Positions 17,508-27,054 of a stretch of DNA of 64,000 nucleotides are shown one piece after another. The stretch lies in contig JABSRT010000008.1 in the NCBI GenBank assembly GCA_013214945.1, positions 62,001 to 126,000 of the forward strand, in the 5' to 3' direction. The position numbers were made by a program, and so were the translations under genes. Numbering within the stretch: position 1 is the first letter of the stretch; each line of letters begins with the position of its first letter. Source of the stretch: Gammaproteobacteria bacterium (GTDB taxonomy: Bacteria; Pseudomonadota; Gammaproteobacteria; Enterobacterales; Psychrobiaceae). The notes under the pieces are model-generated. The model saw nothing but the letters and a program-made list of their open reading frames with translations. It was not told the DNA's origin and did no database searches.

Positions 17508-19172
17508 TTATGCTTCGAACAGCAAGATAAAGGATGTGCCTTTATCTAATACCGATTCCACGTAAATTTTACCATTGTGCTTTTCAACAATTCGTTTACA
17601 AATAGCTAGGCCAATGCCGGTGCCCTGGTATTGGCTACGGCCATGTAAACGCTGAAATATTTCAAATATTTTTTCAGCGTATTGTTGTTCAAAACCAATA
17701 CCATTATCTTGCACTGTGATTTGCCAGTACTGGATCTTATCCCTTACTATCTGTTGGCTGGTGACGTTAATAATGGGTGGTTGGTTGGGCTTGGAAAACT
17801 TAAGTCCATTGGATAATAGGTTTAAAAAAACCTGATATAACTTGTTATGCTCACCTGAGATCGTGGGTAAGTGGCCGATGTTTATCTGCGCTGATTTTTC
17901 ATCAATACTGATGTGCAAATCGTCAATAGCAGTTTTTAACACTTCATTAAGGTCGGTCTGTTTAAGAATGTAATCGTCACTACCGACCTGAGAGAATCTC
18001 AACAAGTCATCGATTAAGCTGCGCATTCGGGTTGCCGAATTTTGCATTCTGTTGATGTAGTCGACGGATTTCTCGTCATCACTATGCTCAATACGCTTAT
18101 GCAGGCGGTCGCCAAATGCTTGAATTTTACGCAGCGGTTCTTGTAAATCATGCGAGGCGATGTAGGCGAATTTTTCTAATTCGGCATTCGATTGGGTTAA
18201 TTGGTTATTAATTTTGTCTAACTCAAATGCCTTAGTGTTCAGTGTCTGGTGGGCTGCCATTAATTGTTCATGATGACGTTTTTGATTTTTATAGGTTTGC
18301 ACATAGTCTAATACCAGCCCAACCAAGGGGATTACGTAAGCAATGATTTTTAAAAAATGAGCGATATTAAAATCGCTATCAAATAGTCGTTGCGAGCCAA
18401 AAGCCATGTGCAATTCGACCGCTACTTCGGGCAAGGCACTCAATAATAACGCGGTCGCAAAAATACTCGGGTAACGTTTGGCAAAGAGGGGATAAACAAC
18501 TAAGCCAGCCAGTAAAAACAATACCAACGGCACTATGTCATAAGGACGGCGAATAATGGCGTCAGGAAATTGAGTTTGCGGTAAGTTATGGCTGGTTGCA
18601 GAAAAGTAAATCAGTAAATAGCCGATTGATGCAAAGATCAGGCTGGTTATAACAATAAACTGAAGGCCACTTTGAGGCTTTATTTTTCTTCCCGATAAAA
18701 AAACCCCAACCCCAGCAATCATAATAATTGCATTGAAAACTCTGGATAGGGCCCACGTAAACGGGATTAAATCGGTATTTGGGGCTACAGCACTGATTAA
18801 CCTTGTTGCGGCTAGGGTGTGAAAAGCGTCCATCGCACCAGCGCAAAATAAAGCGACCCCAATCACAGGTGTCGTTATATCGTTAGTGATTGAGTAATGA
18901 CAAAAAGCCAATAGCACGACGAAGATTGCAGCACTAAATGCTGTCCATTCAAGCAGAGCATGAGTAAAGCCGCCTGATAAACGATAAAACATCTCATCAG
19001 TTGTTATCTGGCTAAGTTCTGGCGCTTGACTAGAGGTAGCAACGGCAACTGAATTGCCAAAATCGATGCCGAGTAACTGTAACAGGAAAGGAACAATACA
19101 AAGCGCAATAACGGCGAACACGATAGTGCTTGGTAACCGAAATTGTTCTTCAATAGAAAATAGTTTAATCAT
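17508..19172 (-). CDS. Membrane sensor histidine kinase with MASE3 domain
   Basis: 554 residues. The N-terminal 295 residues hold about eight membrane helices with the MASE3-type motif CAGAMDAFHTLAATRL (110-125). A coiled coil (300-335) leads to a phytochrome-type HisKA with His341 (ASHDLQEPLRKI), then HATPase_c (NLLSNGLKFS, DNGIGFE, GTGIGLAIC). No receiver or PAS domain. It is first in a three-gene operon with a lone receiver and a receiver-GGDEF-EAL protein, so the membrane signal most likely sets c-di-GMP level. The MASE3 ligand is unknown. Confidence 0.88.
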   Translation of the reverse strand: MIKLFSIEEQFRLPSTIVFAVIALCIVPFLLQLLGIDFGNSVAVATSSQAPELSQITTDEMFYRLSGGFTHALLEWTAFSAAIFVVLLAFCHYSITNDITTPVIGVALFCAGAMDAFHTLAATRLISAVAPNTDLIPFTWALSRVFNAIIMIAGVGVFLSGRKIKPQSGLQFIVITSLIFASIGYLLIYFSATSHNLPQTQFPDAIIRRPYDIVPLVLFLLAGLVVYPLFAKRYPSIFATALLLSALPEVAVELHMAFGSQRLFDSDFNIAHFLKIIAYVIPLVGLVLDYVQTYKNQKRHHEQLMAAHQTLNTKAFELDKINNQLTQSNAELEKFAYIASHDLQEPLRKIQAFGDRLHKRIEHSDDEKSVDYINRMQNSATRMRSLIDDLLRFSQVGSDDYILKQTDLNEVLKTAIDDLHISIDEKSAQINIGHLPTISGEHNKLYQVFLNLLSNGLKFSKPNQPPIINVTSQQIVRDKIQYWQITVQDNGIGFEQQYAEKIFEIFQRLHGRSQYQGTGIGLAICKRIVEKHNGKIYVESVLDKGTSFILLFEA

Positions 19173-19702
19173 ACTAAAGGGGCTTTTAGTGATGAACAGT
19201 ACTAATTAAGTATAATGCACGATATTATATTTGGGAGTCTATTTATTGCGCGTTGATGTCGGTGCATAGTCAGTAGTAATGATTAACTTCTAACGCACTA
19301 ATAAATATAATATTCAATAGTACGATTTTATTGATCAATGTGGCGCGAACCTTTGGTGCGCTAAAGATATTCAGTAGATGATTAGCAAATACAGCGCACT
19401 CATTAGCGCGAGATTAATTGAGTGATTGATTGAATGAGTACTTTGACCGTTTGGTAATAATGAACACCGAATGACCTAAATATCGTTGCTGCATAAAAGC
19501 AGTAGACGCTAGGCAATAATCCCGTGATAGTGACGCCAATGCTTAATATTGCTAGTGAAGTTCTGGTAGCCCATCTATGGATATGAGGTTGTTTTTAATT
19601 AGTTGTCAGTACAATTTGGAACTTGCAGCGGTGATTGTCAGACAACACCCAAATAAGCGCATAACAATCTAGAGTAGCGCGCTACTCTAGATTGTTTGAG
19701 TG
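19173..19702. other. 530-base noncoding stretch before the ABC exporter 3' end
   Basis: Apart from the palindrome at 19663-19696 and the probable promoter area of the MASE3 kinase operon near 19173-19260, I see nothing: no gene-like frame and no recognisable element. Confidence 0.5.
19663..19696 (-). terminator. 34-base perfect palindrome after the ABC exporter gene
   Basis: Arms 19663-19679 and 19680-19696 are exact reverse complements with no loop bases. It begins 6 bases after the stop codon of the minus-strand exporter gene. There is no U-run, so it may be a hairpin terminator of unusual form or a 3' protective structure. Confidence 0.5.
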
Positions 19703-21532
19703 CTACTGCTCTCCTAAGAAATCCCCACTTTGGTGTGCCCACAGCTGAGCATAAACCCCTTTTTTAGCAAGCAGTTGTGCGTGGCTTCCTTGTTCTATAA
19801 TTTGTCCCTTATCAATGACGACTAAACGATCCATAGCGGCAATTGTCGATAAGCGGTGAGCGATAGCAATTACAGTTTTGTTTTGCATTAACTGCTCTAA
19901 ATGTTGCTGGATAGCGGCTTCGACTTCAGAGTCTAGTGCCGATGTCGCCTCATCTAATAGTAATATTGGCGCATCTTTCAATAGTACCCTAGCAATAGCA
20001 ATGCGTTGACGTTGACCACCGGAGAGTTTAATTCCGCGTTCACCTACTTGCGCGTTATAGCCTAAGCCGCCGTTGTTATCGTCAAGCTCTTGGATAAAAT
20101 CATGCGCTTGCGCTTGGATACACGCTTGGCGCATTTCCTCTTCACTGGCATCGGGGCGACCGTAAATAATATTGTCTCTTACGCTTCGGTGCAGCAGTGA
20201 GGTATCTTGTGTCACCATACCTATTTGGGCGCGCAAGCTCTCTTGTGTGACGCTTTTAATGTCGGTGTCATCGATGAGTATTTGACCAGATCCTAAATCG
20301 TAAAAGCGCATTAACAAATTTATTAAGGTAGATTTACCCGCGCCAGATCGGCCAACAAGGCCTACTTTCTCGCCAGCTTTGATCTGCAAGTTAAGATTGG
20401 TAATGAGCGGTAGTTGCTCACTAAAGTTAAAATTAACCTGATTGAATTCAATTTTACCTTGTCCGACGACAAGCGGTTGGGCATTTTCATTATCTTTTAC
20501 TGAGTGAGGTTTTGATAGGCTGTTCATGCCATCGATCACAGTGCCGATATTTTCAAACAGCGAGCTCATCTCCCACATGATCCACTGCGACATGCCGTTT
20601 AAACGCAATGACAAACTAACGGCGATTGCGATGCCCCCAGCTGAAACAGCTCCGTCTAGCCATAAATAGATTGATAAAGCACAGACATTAAAAACTAAAA
20701 TCAGGTTATTGTATTGGACAAAAAAACCGAGTTTGGTCACCAATCGCATTTGCATGTAGACGGTTTCTAAAAAACTTTGCATGCTGTTTTTTGCGTAAGC
20801 TTCTTCACGATCAGTATGCGAGAAGAGTTTAACCGTCGCTATGTTGGTATAACTATCAACCACTGCGCCGGTCATTTCTGCACGTGCATCAGCCTGTTTG
20901 GTCGACACTTTTTTTAATTGTGGAATATAGTGCAACTGAATGAAAATGTAACACGCTAACCATAGGCATAATGGGATTAAGAATAGGGTATCGCCTTGTG
21001 CGATTAAAAACAAAAGTGAGACGAAGTAGACAATAATATAGACAAATACATCGAGTAACTTGGTGGAAGCTTCACGAATCGACAAGGACGTTTGCATTAC
21101 CTTGGTGGCGAGCCGGCCGGCAAAATCATCTTGATAAAATGCCATGCTTTGCTTGAGAAGATAGCGATGCATGCTCCAGCGAATAGCCATTGGGTAATTA
21201 CCCAAAATTGTTTGATGTATCAATGCTGTGTGTAACAAAATAATGCAGGGCATACCGATTAATACCAGTAAACCCATCATGAGAAAATAGCTGCCGTGCT
21301 CTTCAAGCAACGCTTGGTCGGGTTTGCCACTCAGCCAGTCGACTAATTCGCCCATAAAGCTAAAAAGATAAACTTCACCCATGGCTAAAATGGCGGTCAT
21401 TAATGACATCATAATTAGGTACTTTTCAATACCTTTATTATAGTGTCTGAAAAAAGCAAATAAGGTGTTAGGCGGTTGCGAAATAGAAGTCTGTGGAAAT
21501 GGCTTGATGAGACTCTCAAAAAAATTAAACAT
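19703..21532 (-). CDS. ABC-type exporter, fused membrane and ATPase domains
   Basis: 609 residues. Six membrane helices lie in the first 330 residues, followed by an ATPase domain with Walker A (GLVGRSGAGKST), signature (LSGGQRQRIAIARVLL) and Walker B (ILLLDEATSALDSE), plus the H-loop (IAIAHRLSTI). It is a half-size exporter that would dimerise, of the multidrug/lipid-flippase (MdlB/MsbA-like) group. The substrate cannot be read from the sequence. It stands alone. About 30 residues before the first helix are cytoplasmic, longer than in MsbA. Confidence 0.88.
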   Translation of the reverse strand: MFNFFESLIKPFPQTSISQPPNTLFAFFRHYNKGIEKYLIMMSLMTAILAMGEVYLFSFMGELVDWLSGKPDQALLEEHGSYFLMMGLLVLIGMPCIILLHTALIHQTILGNYPMAIRWSMHRYLLKQSMAFYQDDFAGRLATKVMQTSLSIREASTKLLDVFVYIIVYFVSLLFLIAQGDTLFLIPLCLWLACYIFIQLHYIPQLKKVSTKQADARAEMTGAVVDSYTNIATVKLFSHTDREEAYAKNSMQSFLETVYMQMRLVTKLGFFVQYNNLILVFNVCALSIYLWLDGAVSAGGIAIAVSLSLRLNGMSQWIMWEMSSLFENIGTVIDGMNSLSKPHSVKDNENAQPLVVGQGKIEFNQVNFNFSEQLPLITNLNLQIKAGEKVGLVGRSGAGKSTLINLLMRFYDLGSGQILIDDTDIKSVTQESLRAQIGMVTQDTSLLHRSVRDNIIYGRPDASEEEMRQACIQAQAHDFIQELDDNNGGLGYNAQVGERGIKLSGGQRQRIAIARVLLKDAPILLLDEATSALDSEVEAAIQQHLEQLMQNKTVIAIAHRLSTIAAMDRLVVIDKGQIIEQGSHAQLLAKKGVYAQLWAHQSGDFLGEQ

Positions 21533-22008
21533 GCTAGTCCTAGATAAATAACAAATAAAATACAGAGTAAGGGCAGCAGTTTATCACCGAATGTGAGGTG
21601 CTGTAACTGTTCTAATGATTGCTTTTAAAACTTGGGTCAAGAAAGCTGGAATAAAGTGCTTTAGCGCTGCGATTTTATAAATTTCTGATTTTAATGTGGT
21701 AGATAGGGGGTCTCAAAGGCCAGTATAGAATTGAGCCAATTTTCACTCGCCTATTGATCTTATCCACTAACGCGTTCCAAATGTTTGGTCTAGATACCAA
21801 GCAATCTAAAAAATACGCACTAACAAGTGTGAATCTAGCATCTGTGCAGGGGTTGAGCTTTTAAGCTAATGGAGTTGTGTACATTGAGCTTAACTCTAAA
21901 GGTACATAGCCACTAAATAGGCTAACAGAACTAAGCCAATATAATTCAGTATATTAGTGTATTGTTTAAGCTCGCCGAGTACCAAGACTAAATTGAGTAA
22001 GGACTAAA
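21533..22008. other. 476-base noncoding stretch upstream of ltaE
   Basis: No gene seen. Bases about 21944-21970 (CAGTATATTAGTGTATT) resemble 15252-15290 (CAGTCTATTAGTGTATT) next to the pilin remnant. Nothing else recognisable. Confidence 0.45.
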
Positions 22009-23085
22009 ATGATCCGTAAAAGCTACCCGATAAACAGCACAACAATGTCACCTGTTAATAACCTGATAGATTTTCGCAGTGATACTGTGACTCGGCCCAG
22101 CAGTGAGATGCGTGCCGTGATGGCCAATGCCCCGGTTGGCGATGATGTTTATGGTGAAGATCCGACCGTTATTGCGTTGCAAGAGAAGGTCGCGACCTTG
22201 CTTAATAAAGAAGCGAGCTTGTTTGTACCATCGGGCACCATGAGCAACCTTATTGCCACGATGGCACATTGCCAGCGCGGCCAAGAGATTATTATCGGCG
22301 ACCAATACCATATCGCCAGTCACGAAGCGGGCGGGGCGTCGGTACTGGGCAGTATCGTGTTGCAACAAATATCAACGACGGCCAAAGGGTATATCAGTGC
22401 AGCGCAGGTTGAACAGGCTATTCGACCTAATGATCCACACTTTGCCGTTAGCCGCTTAGTTTGTCTTGAGAATACCGTGTCGGGTTTTGTCCAGCCGCAA
22501 GCCGAGCTTGACAATATTTGCACCCTAGCGCGCGATAACAAACTACAAGTTCATTTGGACGGCGCGAGATTAATGCATGCGGTGGTGCAATCGGGCGTGA
22601 GTGCCGCTGATTTATGTGCCAATGTTGACTCGGTATCTTTATGCTTGTCCAAAGGGTTAGGCGCGCCAGCAGGATCGGTACTTAGTGGTAGCAAGGAATT
22701 TATTGATAGGGCGATTCGCTTAAGGAAAATGCTTGGCGGGGGCATGCGCCAAGCTGGCATCATCGCAGCGGCAGGTATTTATGCGTTGGACAATAATATT
22801 GCACGCTTGCAACAAGATCATCAGTTAACGGGTTATTTTGCCAAGTCATTACAACAAATGGATCAAGTAGAGGTCGATTTAAGTGCGGTGGAAACTAATA
22901 TGATCTTCCCGACTTTTTCACACGCGCAGGGCGCTAATCGTGGCCAAGATTTAGCAAGTTATCTACAACTACATGGCATAAATATTGGTAATGCAGTCAA
23001 CCGTCGCTTAGTTGTTCATTTAGATATTAGTAAACGAGATATTGATCAGACACTCGCGTTAATCAACTCATATTACGCAGACTAG
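22009..23085 (+). CDS. ltaE: Low-specificity L-threonine aldolase
   Basis: 358 residues; a PLP enzyme cleaving L-threonine and L-allo-threonine to glycine and acetaldehyde. The N-terminal DFRSDTVTRP (21-30), GDDVYGEDPTV (44-54) and the PLP lysine Lys215 (CLSKGLGAPAGS) identify it; HLDGARLMHA holds the PLP-nitrogen Asp. AAGGA precedes ATG 22009; a second ATG at 22045 would give the length of most homologues. It is followed after 67 bases by an unrelated small gene and appears monocistronic. Confidence 0.92.
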   Translation: MIRKSYPINSTTMSPVNNLIDFRSDTVTRPSSEMRAVMANAPVGDDVYGEDPTVIALQEKVATLLNKEASLFVPSGTMSNLIATMAHCQRGQEIIIGDQYHIASHEAGGASVLGSIVLQQISTTAKGYISAAQVEQAIRPNDPHFAVSRLVCLENTVSGFVQPQAELDNICTLARDNKLQVHLDGARLMHAVVQSGVSAADLCANVDSVSLCLSKGLGAPAGSVLSGSKEFIDRAIRLRKMLGGGMRQAGIIAAAGIYALDNNIARLQQDHQLTGYFAKSLQQMDQVEVDLSAVETNMIFPTFSHAQGANRGQDLASYLQLHGINIGNAVNRRLVVHLDISKRDIDQTLALINSYYAD

Positions 23086-23152
23086 TTTATTTTTACGGTT
23101 ACTATAATCTAGTTAAAATATTGACTGTTCAATTAACCGTCTAGGGAGTCAT

Positions 23153-23512
23153 ATGGCCGCACTGTTATTAAAAAATATTAAAACTTTGCTGCTAGGGATA
23201 TCTGCGGTTGGTTGTGTCTCGACTGTACCGCCAATTCCACAGTCAATAGTACCGCCAAAAGCACAGAAAAGTGCGAAAATACCAGCGCCACTTAACTATA
23301 TGCCATGCACAGGGCCGTGGTTTTCTGCTGTTAACCACCACTTAGCTGTCTTAGACCAGCAAGGCCATGGTCCTGATAATGGTTCGGCCGAATGGCGCTC
23401 GGTGGTTGAATTTAAGCTTGAACTTAAGGACAAGCCAAATAGACCCGAACTATTGTCTAACTTATTGTCGAATGCATGGTGTGATTATATTCAAACAGTG
23501 CTTAAAGGGTAA
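23153..23512 (+). CDS. Small putative lipoprotein of unknown function
   Basis: 119 residues with GGGAG before the ATG at 23153. A hydrophobic start ends in GISAVGC, a tolerable lipobox, so Cys21 could be lipidated. It is followed by a Pro-rich linker (30-48). The mature part has Cys52 and Cys109 and a conserved-looking GPWFSAVNHH and WCDYIQT. I do not recognise the family. Confidence 0.5.
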   Translation: MAALLLKNIKTLLLGISAVGCVSTVPPIPQSIVPPKAQKSAKIPAPLNYMPCTGPWFSAVNHHLAVLDQQGHGPDNGSAEWRSVVEFKLELKDKPNRPELLSNLLSNAWCDYIQTVLKG

Positions 23513-23709
23513 TGGATGGGCGTTAATTAGTGCTAGCGGGTACTAGCGAAATTTTGAGCTATATTTAATCACGTTAGCAGCTTTAGTTTTTGATTATTAA
23601 GTTGTTTAACATCGTTGAATTTAAACTAAATACTTAAGTTACTGGGTGGTTAACATTAAAGATCGCTCAACACTTGAGGTTAGCATGATAAAACATCAAA
23701 AAGATTAAT

Positions 23710-23967
23710 ATGCAAGCGCAATATACCGCACCAATTACCCCTAAAACCCTGTTAGCTCCGTCTGAATTCAGTCAATTTAGACGGATGAATCGGCGCTGGT
23801 ACCTGCTACTGAATTTAATACTAATCGCAATTATTGTCACGGTTGCCGTGGCAATGAACGATAAAATAGTTGATTTAGCGATGTTTATTGGTGGGTTACT
23901 CTTCGTTTACTGCGTGCCTTTAGGGATTTTAGTGGCCAAAAATAATGGAATGTATTTTTATGGGTAA
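23710..23967 (+). CDS. Small membrane protein of unknown function
   Basis: 85 residues: a polar, basic start to about residue 30, then two hydrophobic helices (about 32-48 and 55-77) and a short tail. No Shine-Dalgarno is evident, so reality rests on the membrane-protein composition. Not recognised. A short frame of 27 codons (23973-24056) follows immediately and could be related or spurious. Confidence 0.45.
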   Translation: MQAQYTAPITPKTLLAPSEFSQFRRMNRRWYLLLNLILIAIIVTVAVAMNDKIVDLAMFIGGLLFVYCVPLGILVAKNNGMYFYG

Positions 23968-24035
23968 TATTAATGATCCTATCGACGCCAGTATTAGGAT
24001 TTGTATTGTCGCACGTGTTAATGACTCGGCTTGGT

Positions 24036-24068
24036 TTTAAAAATGAATGGCTTTAAAAATGAATGGCT
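24036..24068. repeat. Two tandem copies of a 16-base direct repeat
   Basis: TTTAAAAATGAATGGC at 24036 recurs exactly at 24052. It is a local duplication in the gap before ybiI. Confidence 0.7.
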
Positions 24069-24148
24069 ATAGGCAGCATAATATCAATTACATCTATGGT
24101 GTTGGTTTAACGCCCATGTTCAAATAGATAACAATTAGGGAGAAGCTA

Positions 24149-24415
24149 ATGGCTGGTGGATGGTCCCGTGATGGCGCGGTGCAAGACCAAATTGATGCAA
24201 GTGTTGCTGATGCGGTCAAATTAGCGCGCAGTCGACTTCATCAAGGAGAAAGCTGCAGCCATTGCCTTGAGTGTGATTGCGTTATTCCACTTGCCCGGCG
24301 TGACGCTATCGTAGGCATTGAACTTTGTGTCTCTTGTCAGACAGCGCTAGAGTCAGAGCAGGCTGTTACCAGTGGCATTAACCGCCGTGGCAGCAAAGAT
24401 AGCCAATTAAGGTAG
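24149..24415 (+). CDS. ybiI: DksA/TraR-family C4 zinc-finger protein YbiI
   Basis: 88 residues with GGGAGA before the ATG. The start MAGGWSRDGAVQDQIDASV and the zinc site CSHCLECDCVIPLARR...CVSC match YbiI of the DksA/TraR group, which lacks the long coiled coil of DksA. Its function in the cell is not settled; binding to RNA polymerase is possible by family. Confidence 0.85.
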   Translation: MAGGWSRDGAVQDQIDASVADAVKLARSRLHQGESCSHCLECDCVIPLARRDAIVGIELCVSCQTALESEQAVTSGINRRGSKDSQLR

Positions 24416-24519
24416 CATATCAGGGTGTTGATGGAGTTATTCGATTAAGAAAGCCAATTAACATAGTTAGCAAACTGATTGTTTAGAATAATAATGGATA
24501 AATTTTAAAGGAATAAACT

Positions 24520-25725
24520 GTGTTTAAACAATTAGGTCAAAGAATAATGGGAGTTAGGGATGGTTTATCAACGGTAGATAATCACCCAATTGGTAAAACG
24601 GTATTAATGATTGTGCTGTTGCTCGATTTGTTTATCTTAATCTCGATATTTGACGGCTTAGCTGATCATACTCAGCAATTAGGCAGTCCTTATCAACAGA
24701 TCCCGATGTCTTGTCGCAATATTTTGATCGCACAGCAGTGGCATAGTGACAATAGACTACAGCGGACCGCTAACATCATTGCGGGATATAATCGCAGTTA
24801 TTCACCTAACAATGATTTAGCCAAGATTGAGCAATTACATCCCATTTGCCAGCGCATTGCGCTACCACTGCAATTAATTGATAAAAATGAAGCGCTGGTG
24901 GTTCAATTAAACGCTTGGCTCGAGCTTAGAGAGAAAAGTGACCAAGTTACCCTTGAACTATCACGTTTTCGCGGCGCTTATGACACCTCACTGCTAGAAA
25001 AAATTGCCGAGATAGAGCATAACATCAGTGATCAAAATATGTTCAAGAAAAAAGTCGCGCAACTAACGAGCCAAATTAACAGCTTAGCCAGCCAACAATC
25101 ACTCGCGCAGGATGCGCTAAACTCGCACCAATTGATCCGTCAACTATTTAGTGCCATTGTTGCTATTGATCAGCCACAACGGCAACTGTTGATAACGGAG
25201 GTCGATCAATTAACCTTTTGGTTTCCGGTCAAACGTTTGGCGATGGAAATGTTGTTTTTATTACCTTTGATGCTGTTGTTTTATTGGTGGCACCACCAGA
25301 GCACAAAGGCTGAACGGCCGTATCAAAGCCTTGTATCATCACACTTGTTGGTGATTGTTTTTATTCCTGTTATTTTTAAAGTGTCAGAATTAGTTTACGA
25401 CATTGTGCCTAAAAAACTGCTAAGACAGGTTTTTGAATTACTCGAAAGCTTAAACTTGGTGGCAATTTGGCATTACTTAATGATGGTAGTCGCGATAGTT
25501 ACGGCGTTAATCCTGATTTATGTGATGCAAAAGAAGATCTTTTCACCAGAAAAACTCAGTCAAAAACGGATTGCGAAGGGCTTGTGTCAAGATTGTGGAA
25601 TAGGTATTGCTACTACAAATCTTGCCTGTTCTAGTTGTGGATTCAAACAATTTAGACAATGCCAACATTGTGATAGCAATACCTACGTTAAAGGTAAGTT
25701 TTGCCGCGCCTGTGGCCGGGATTAA
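24520..25725 (+). CDS. Membrane protein with C-terminal zinc ribbons, function unknown
   Basis: 401 residues from GTG 24520, set by AAAGGA at 24506-24511. One membrane helix near 22-42, a large probably periplasmic helical region (50-235) with Gln-rich coiled coil, then helices near 238-256, 273-292 and 308-335. The last 50 residues hold four CxxC pairs: CQDCG, CSSCG, CQHCD and CRACG, that is, two zinc ribbons in the cytoplasm. I do not recognise the whole protein; homologues would probably be annotated as zinc-ribbon hypothetical proteins. Confidence 0.65.
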   Translation: MFKQLGQRIMGVRDGLSTVDNHPIGKTVLMIVLLLDLFILISIFDGLADHTQQLGSPYQQIPMSCRNILIAQQWHSDNRLQRTANIIAGYNRSYSPNNDLAKIEQLHPICQRIALPLQLIDKNEALVVQLNAWLELREKSDQVTLELSRFRGAYDTSLLEKIAEIEHNISDQNMFKKKVAQLTSQINSLASQQSLAQDALNSHQLIRQLFSAIVAIDQPQRQLLITEVDQLTFWFPVKRLAMEMLFLLPLMLLFYWWHHQSTKAERPYQSLVSSHLLVIVFIPVIFKVSELVYDIVPKKLLRQVFELLESLNLVAIWHYLMMVVAIVTALILIYVMQKKIFSPEKLSQKRIAKGLCQDCGIGIATTNLACSSCGFKQFRQCQHCDSNTYVKGKFCRACGRD

Positions 25726-25907
25726 TAACAATAGCGGCAGTGGCTTTATCGACTTGATTAATATTTGTACGCCAAGAGGGTTTTTTGTTGATAAATTATG
25801 GGATTTCCCTTTTTTATCATTGACTAAACTAAAGTAGCGCCATAAAATACTAGCGTTGTTAAGGCAGTCTCTTGCATAACAGATTGCATAACAACAGGTA
25901 ATTATTT

Positions 25908-25983
25908 GGGGCTATAGCTCAGCTGGGAGAGCGCTTCGCTGGCAGCGAAGAGGTCTGCGGTTCGATCCCGCATAGCTCCACCA
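25908..25983 (+). tRNA. tRNA-Ala (anticodon GGC)
   Basis: 76 bases including the encoded CCA. Acceptor GGGGCTA pairs with TAGCTCC, the anticodon loop CTGGCAG gives GGC, and the T arm has GGTTCGATCC. It reads GCC (and GCT) codons. It is 16 bases from tRNA-Glu, so they are probably co-transcribed. Confidence 0.97.
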
Positions 25984-25999
25984 AATAATTTACCTGTGT

Positions 26000-26075
26000 G
26001 TCCCCTTCGTCTAGTGGCCTAGGACACCGCCCTTTCACGGCGGTAACAGGGGTTCGAAACCCCTAGGGGACGCCA
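26000..26075 (+). tRNA. tRNA-Glu (anticodon TTC)
   Basis: 76 bases including CCA. Acceptor GTCCCCT pairs with AGGGGAC, the anticodon loop CTTTCAC gives TTC, and the T loop is GGTTCGAAACC. Confidence 0.97.
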
Positions 26076-26278
26076 ACATTTCTTTGGTTTAAACACCTAT
26101 CTAGAAAATCTTAACTATTCACAATCTTAATACCCTATTCAAAAACTAAAATAGCTGACGGATTCATTGCCACTGTTGCCACACTTTGTGTTAATTTTAC
26201 TGTTAGTATTTGATGCCAGTAATGACCGGGGTGAACTCGCTTTATTATTGCTTTTATATCAATAAACGAGGAACATCT

Positions 26279-26914
26279 ATGGAACAATTTCAAATTATAG
26301 GTTTTGTACTTATAGCAACGCTACTAGTCATTTCACCAGGCCCTAATGGCTTGCTTATTGCAAAAACGGTTGCAACTAGCGGTAAAAAAGCCGGTTTTGC
26401 TAATATCGCAGGTTTTTTGGCGGCTTTTTATCTGCACGGAAGCTTGTCTGTGTTGGGGATTTCGGTATTGTTAACCAAATCTGCTGACGCATTTATGGTG
26501 GTCAAAGTCCTAGGCGCTGTATATTTAGGCTGGATTGGGGTTAAATCTTTGCTTAGTGCGTTTCGTACGACTGACAATCAACAAGTAACACTCACAAAAA
26601 ATAGCAGTCAAAGCGTGATCAAATCATTTAGCGAGGGTTTGTTAACCAATGCCTTGAACCCTAAGGTATCTATGTTTTATTTGGCTGCTTTTCCTCAGTT
26701 TATCCCAGTAGGTCAGCACAGCGTAACTTATGCGTTTGTGTTAGTGAGCTTGCATGCCTTGATTAATGTTATGTGGTTTTCTTCGATGGTGGTTTTATTC
26801 TCACGGTTTAAAACTATTGGTCAGAGCCATACCGCCCAGCGGATCCTTAAAACAATAACAGGCTTGGCCTTTATTGGCTTTGGTGGGAAATTGTTAGCAT
26901 TAGAGTCCAAATAA
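26279..26914 (+). CDS. LysE/RhtB-family amino-acid exporter
   Basis: 211 residues from ATG 26279, chosen for CGAGGA just upstream; an ATG at 26210 in frame would add 23 residues that do not fit the family. Six membrane helices are expected. The N-terminal signature SPGPNGLLIAKTVATSGKKA is the conserved SPGP loop of the family, with NALNPKVSMFYLAAFPQF as the second. It exports an amino acid or related metabolite, probably a neutral one; the substrate cannot be read. A bidirectional terminator separates it from metG. Confidence 0.9.
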   Translation: MEQFQIIGFVLIATLLVISPGPNGLLIAKTVATSGKKAGFANIAGFLAAFYLHGSLSVLGISVLLTKSADAFMVVKVLGAVYLGWIGVKSLLSAFRTTDNQQVTLTKNSSQSVIKSFSEGLLTNALNPKVSMFYLAAFPQFIPVGQHSVTYAFVLVSLHALINVMWFSSMVVLFSRFKTIGQSHTAQRILKTITGLAFIGFGGKLLALESK

Positions 26915-26969
26915 CTAAAACCTGAGATTGGTGTTAATTCAAATATCAATTCAGGTTCGTCATTGGCAT

Positions 26970-27005
26970 AAAAAAGGCTGTTCACTTGCGTGAACAGCCT
27001 TTTTT
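26970..27005. terminator. Bidirectional rho-independent terminator between the LysE-type gene and metG
   Basis: A-run, AAGGCTGTTCAC arm, TTGC loop, GTGAACAGCCTT arm, then T-run. The A-tract and T-tract make it work for both convergent genes. Confidence 0.92.
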
Positions 27006-27054
27006 GATCGGTCATTAAATCGCTGTTTAAACAACGATTTATCCGAGCCTCAGA

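Noticed and set aside
23973-24056. 27-codon open frame (MILSTPVLGFVL...) after the small membrane protein
   Set aside because: It lacks a ribosome site and the length is within chance; a real membrane microprotein cannot be excluded.
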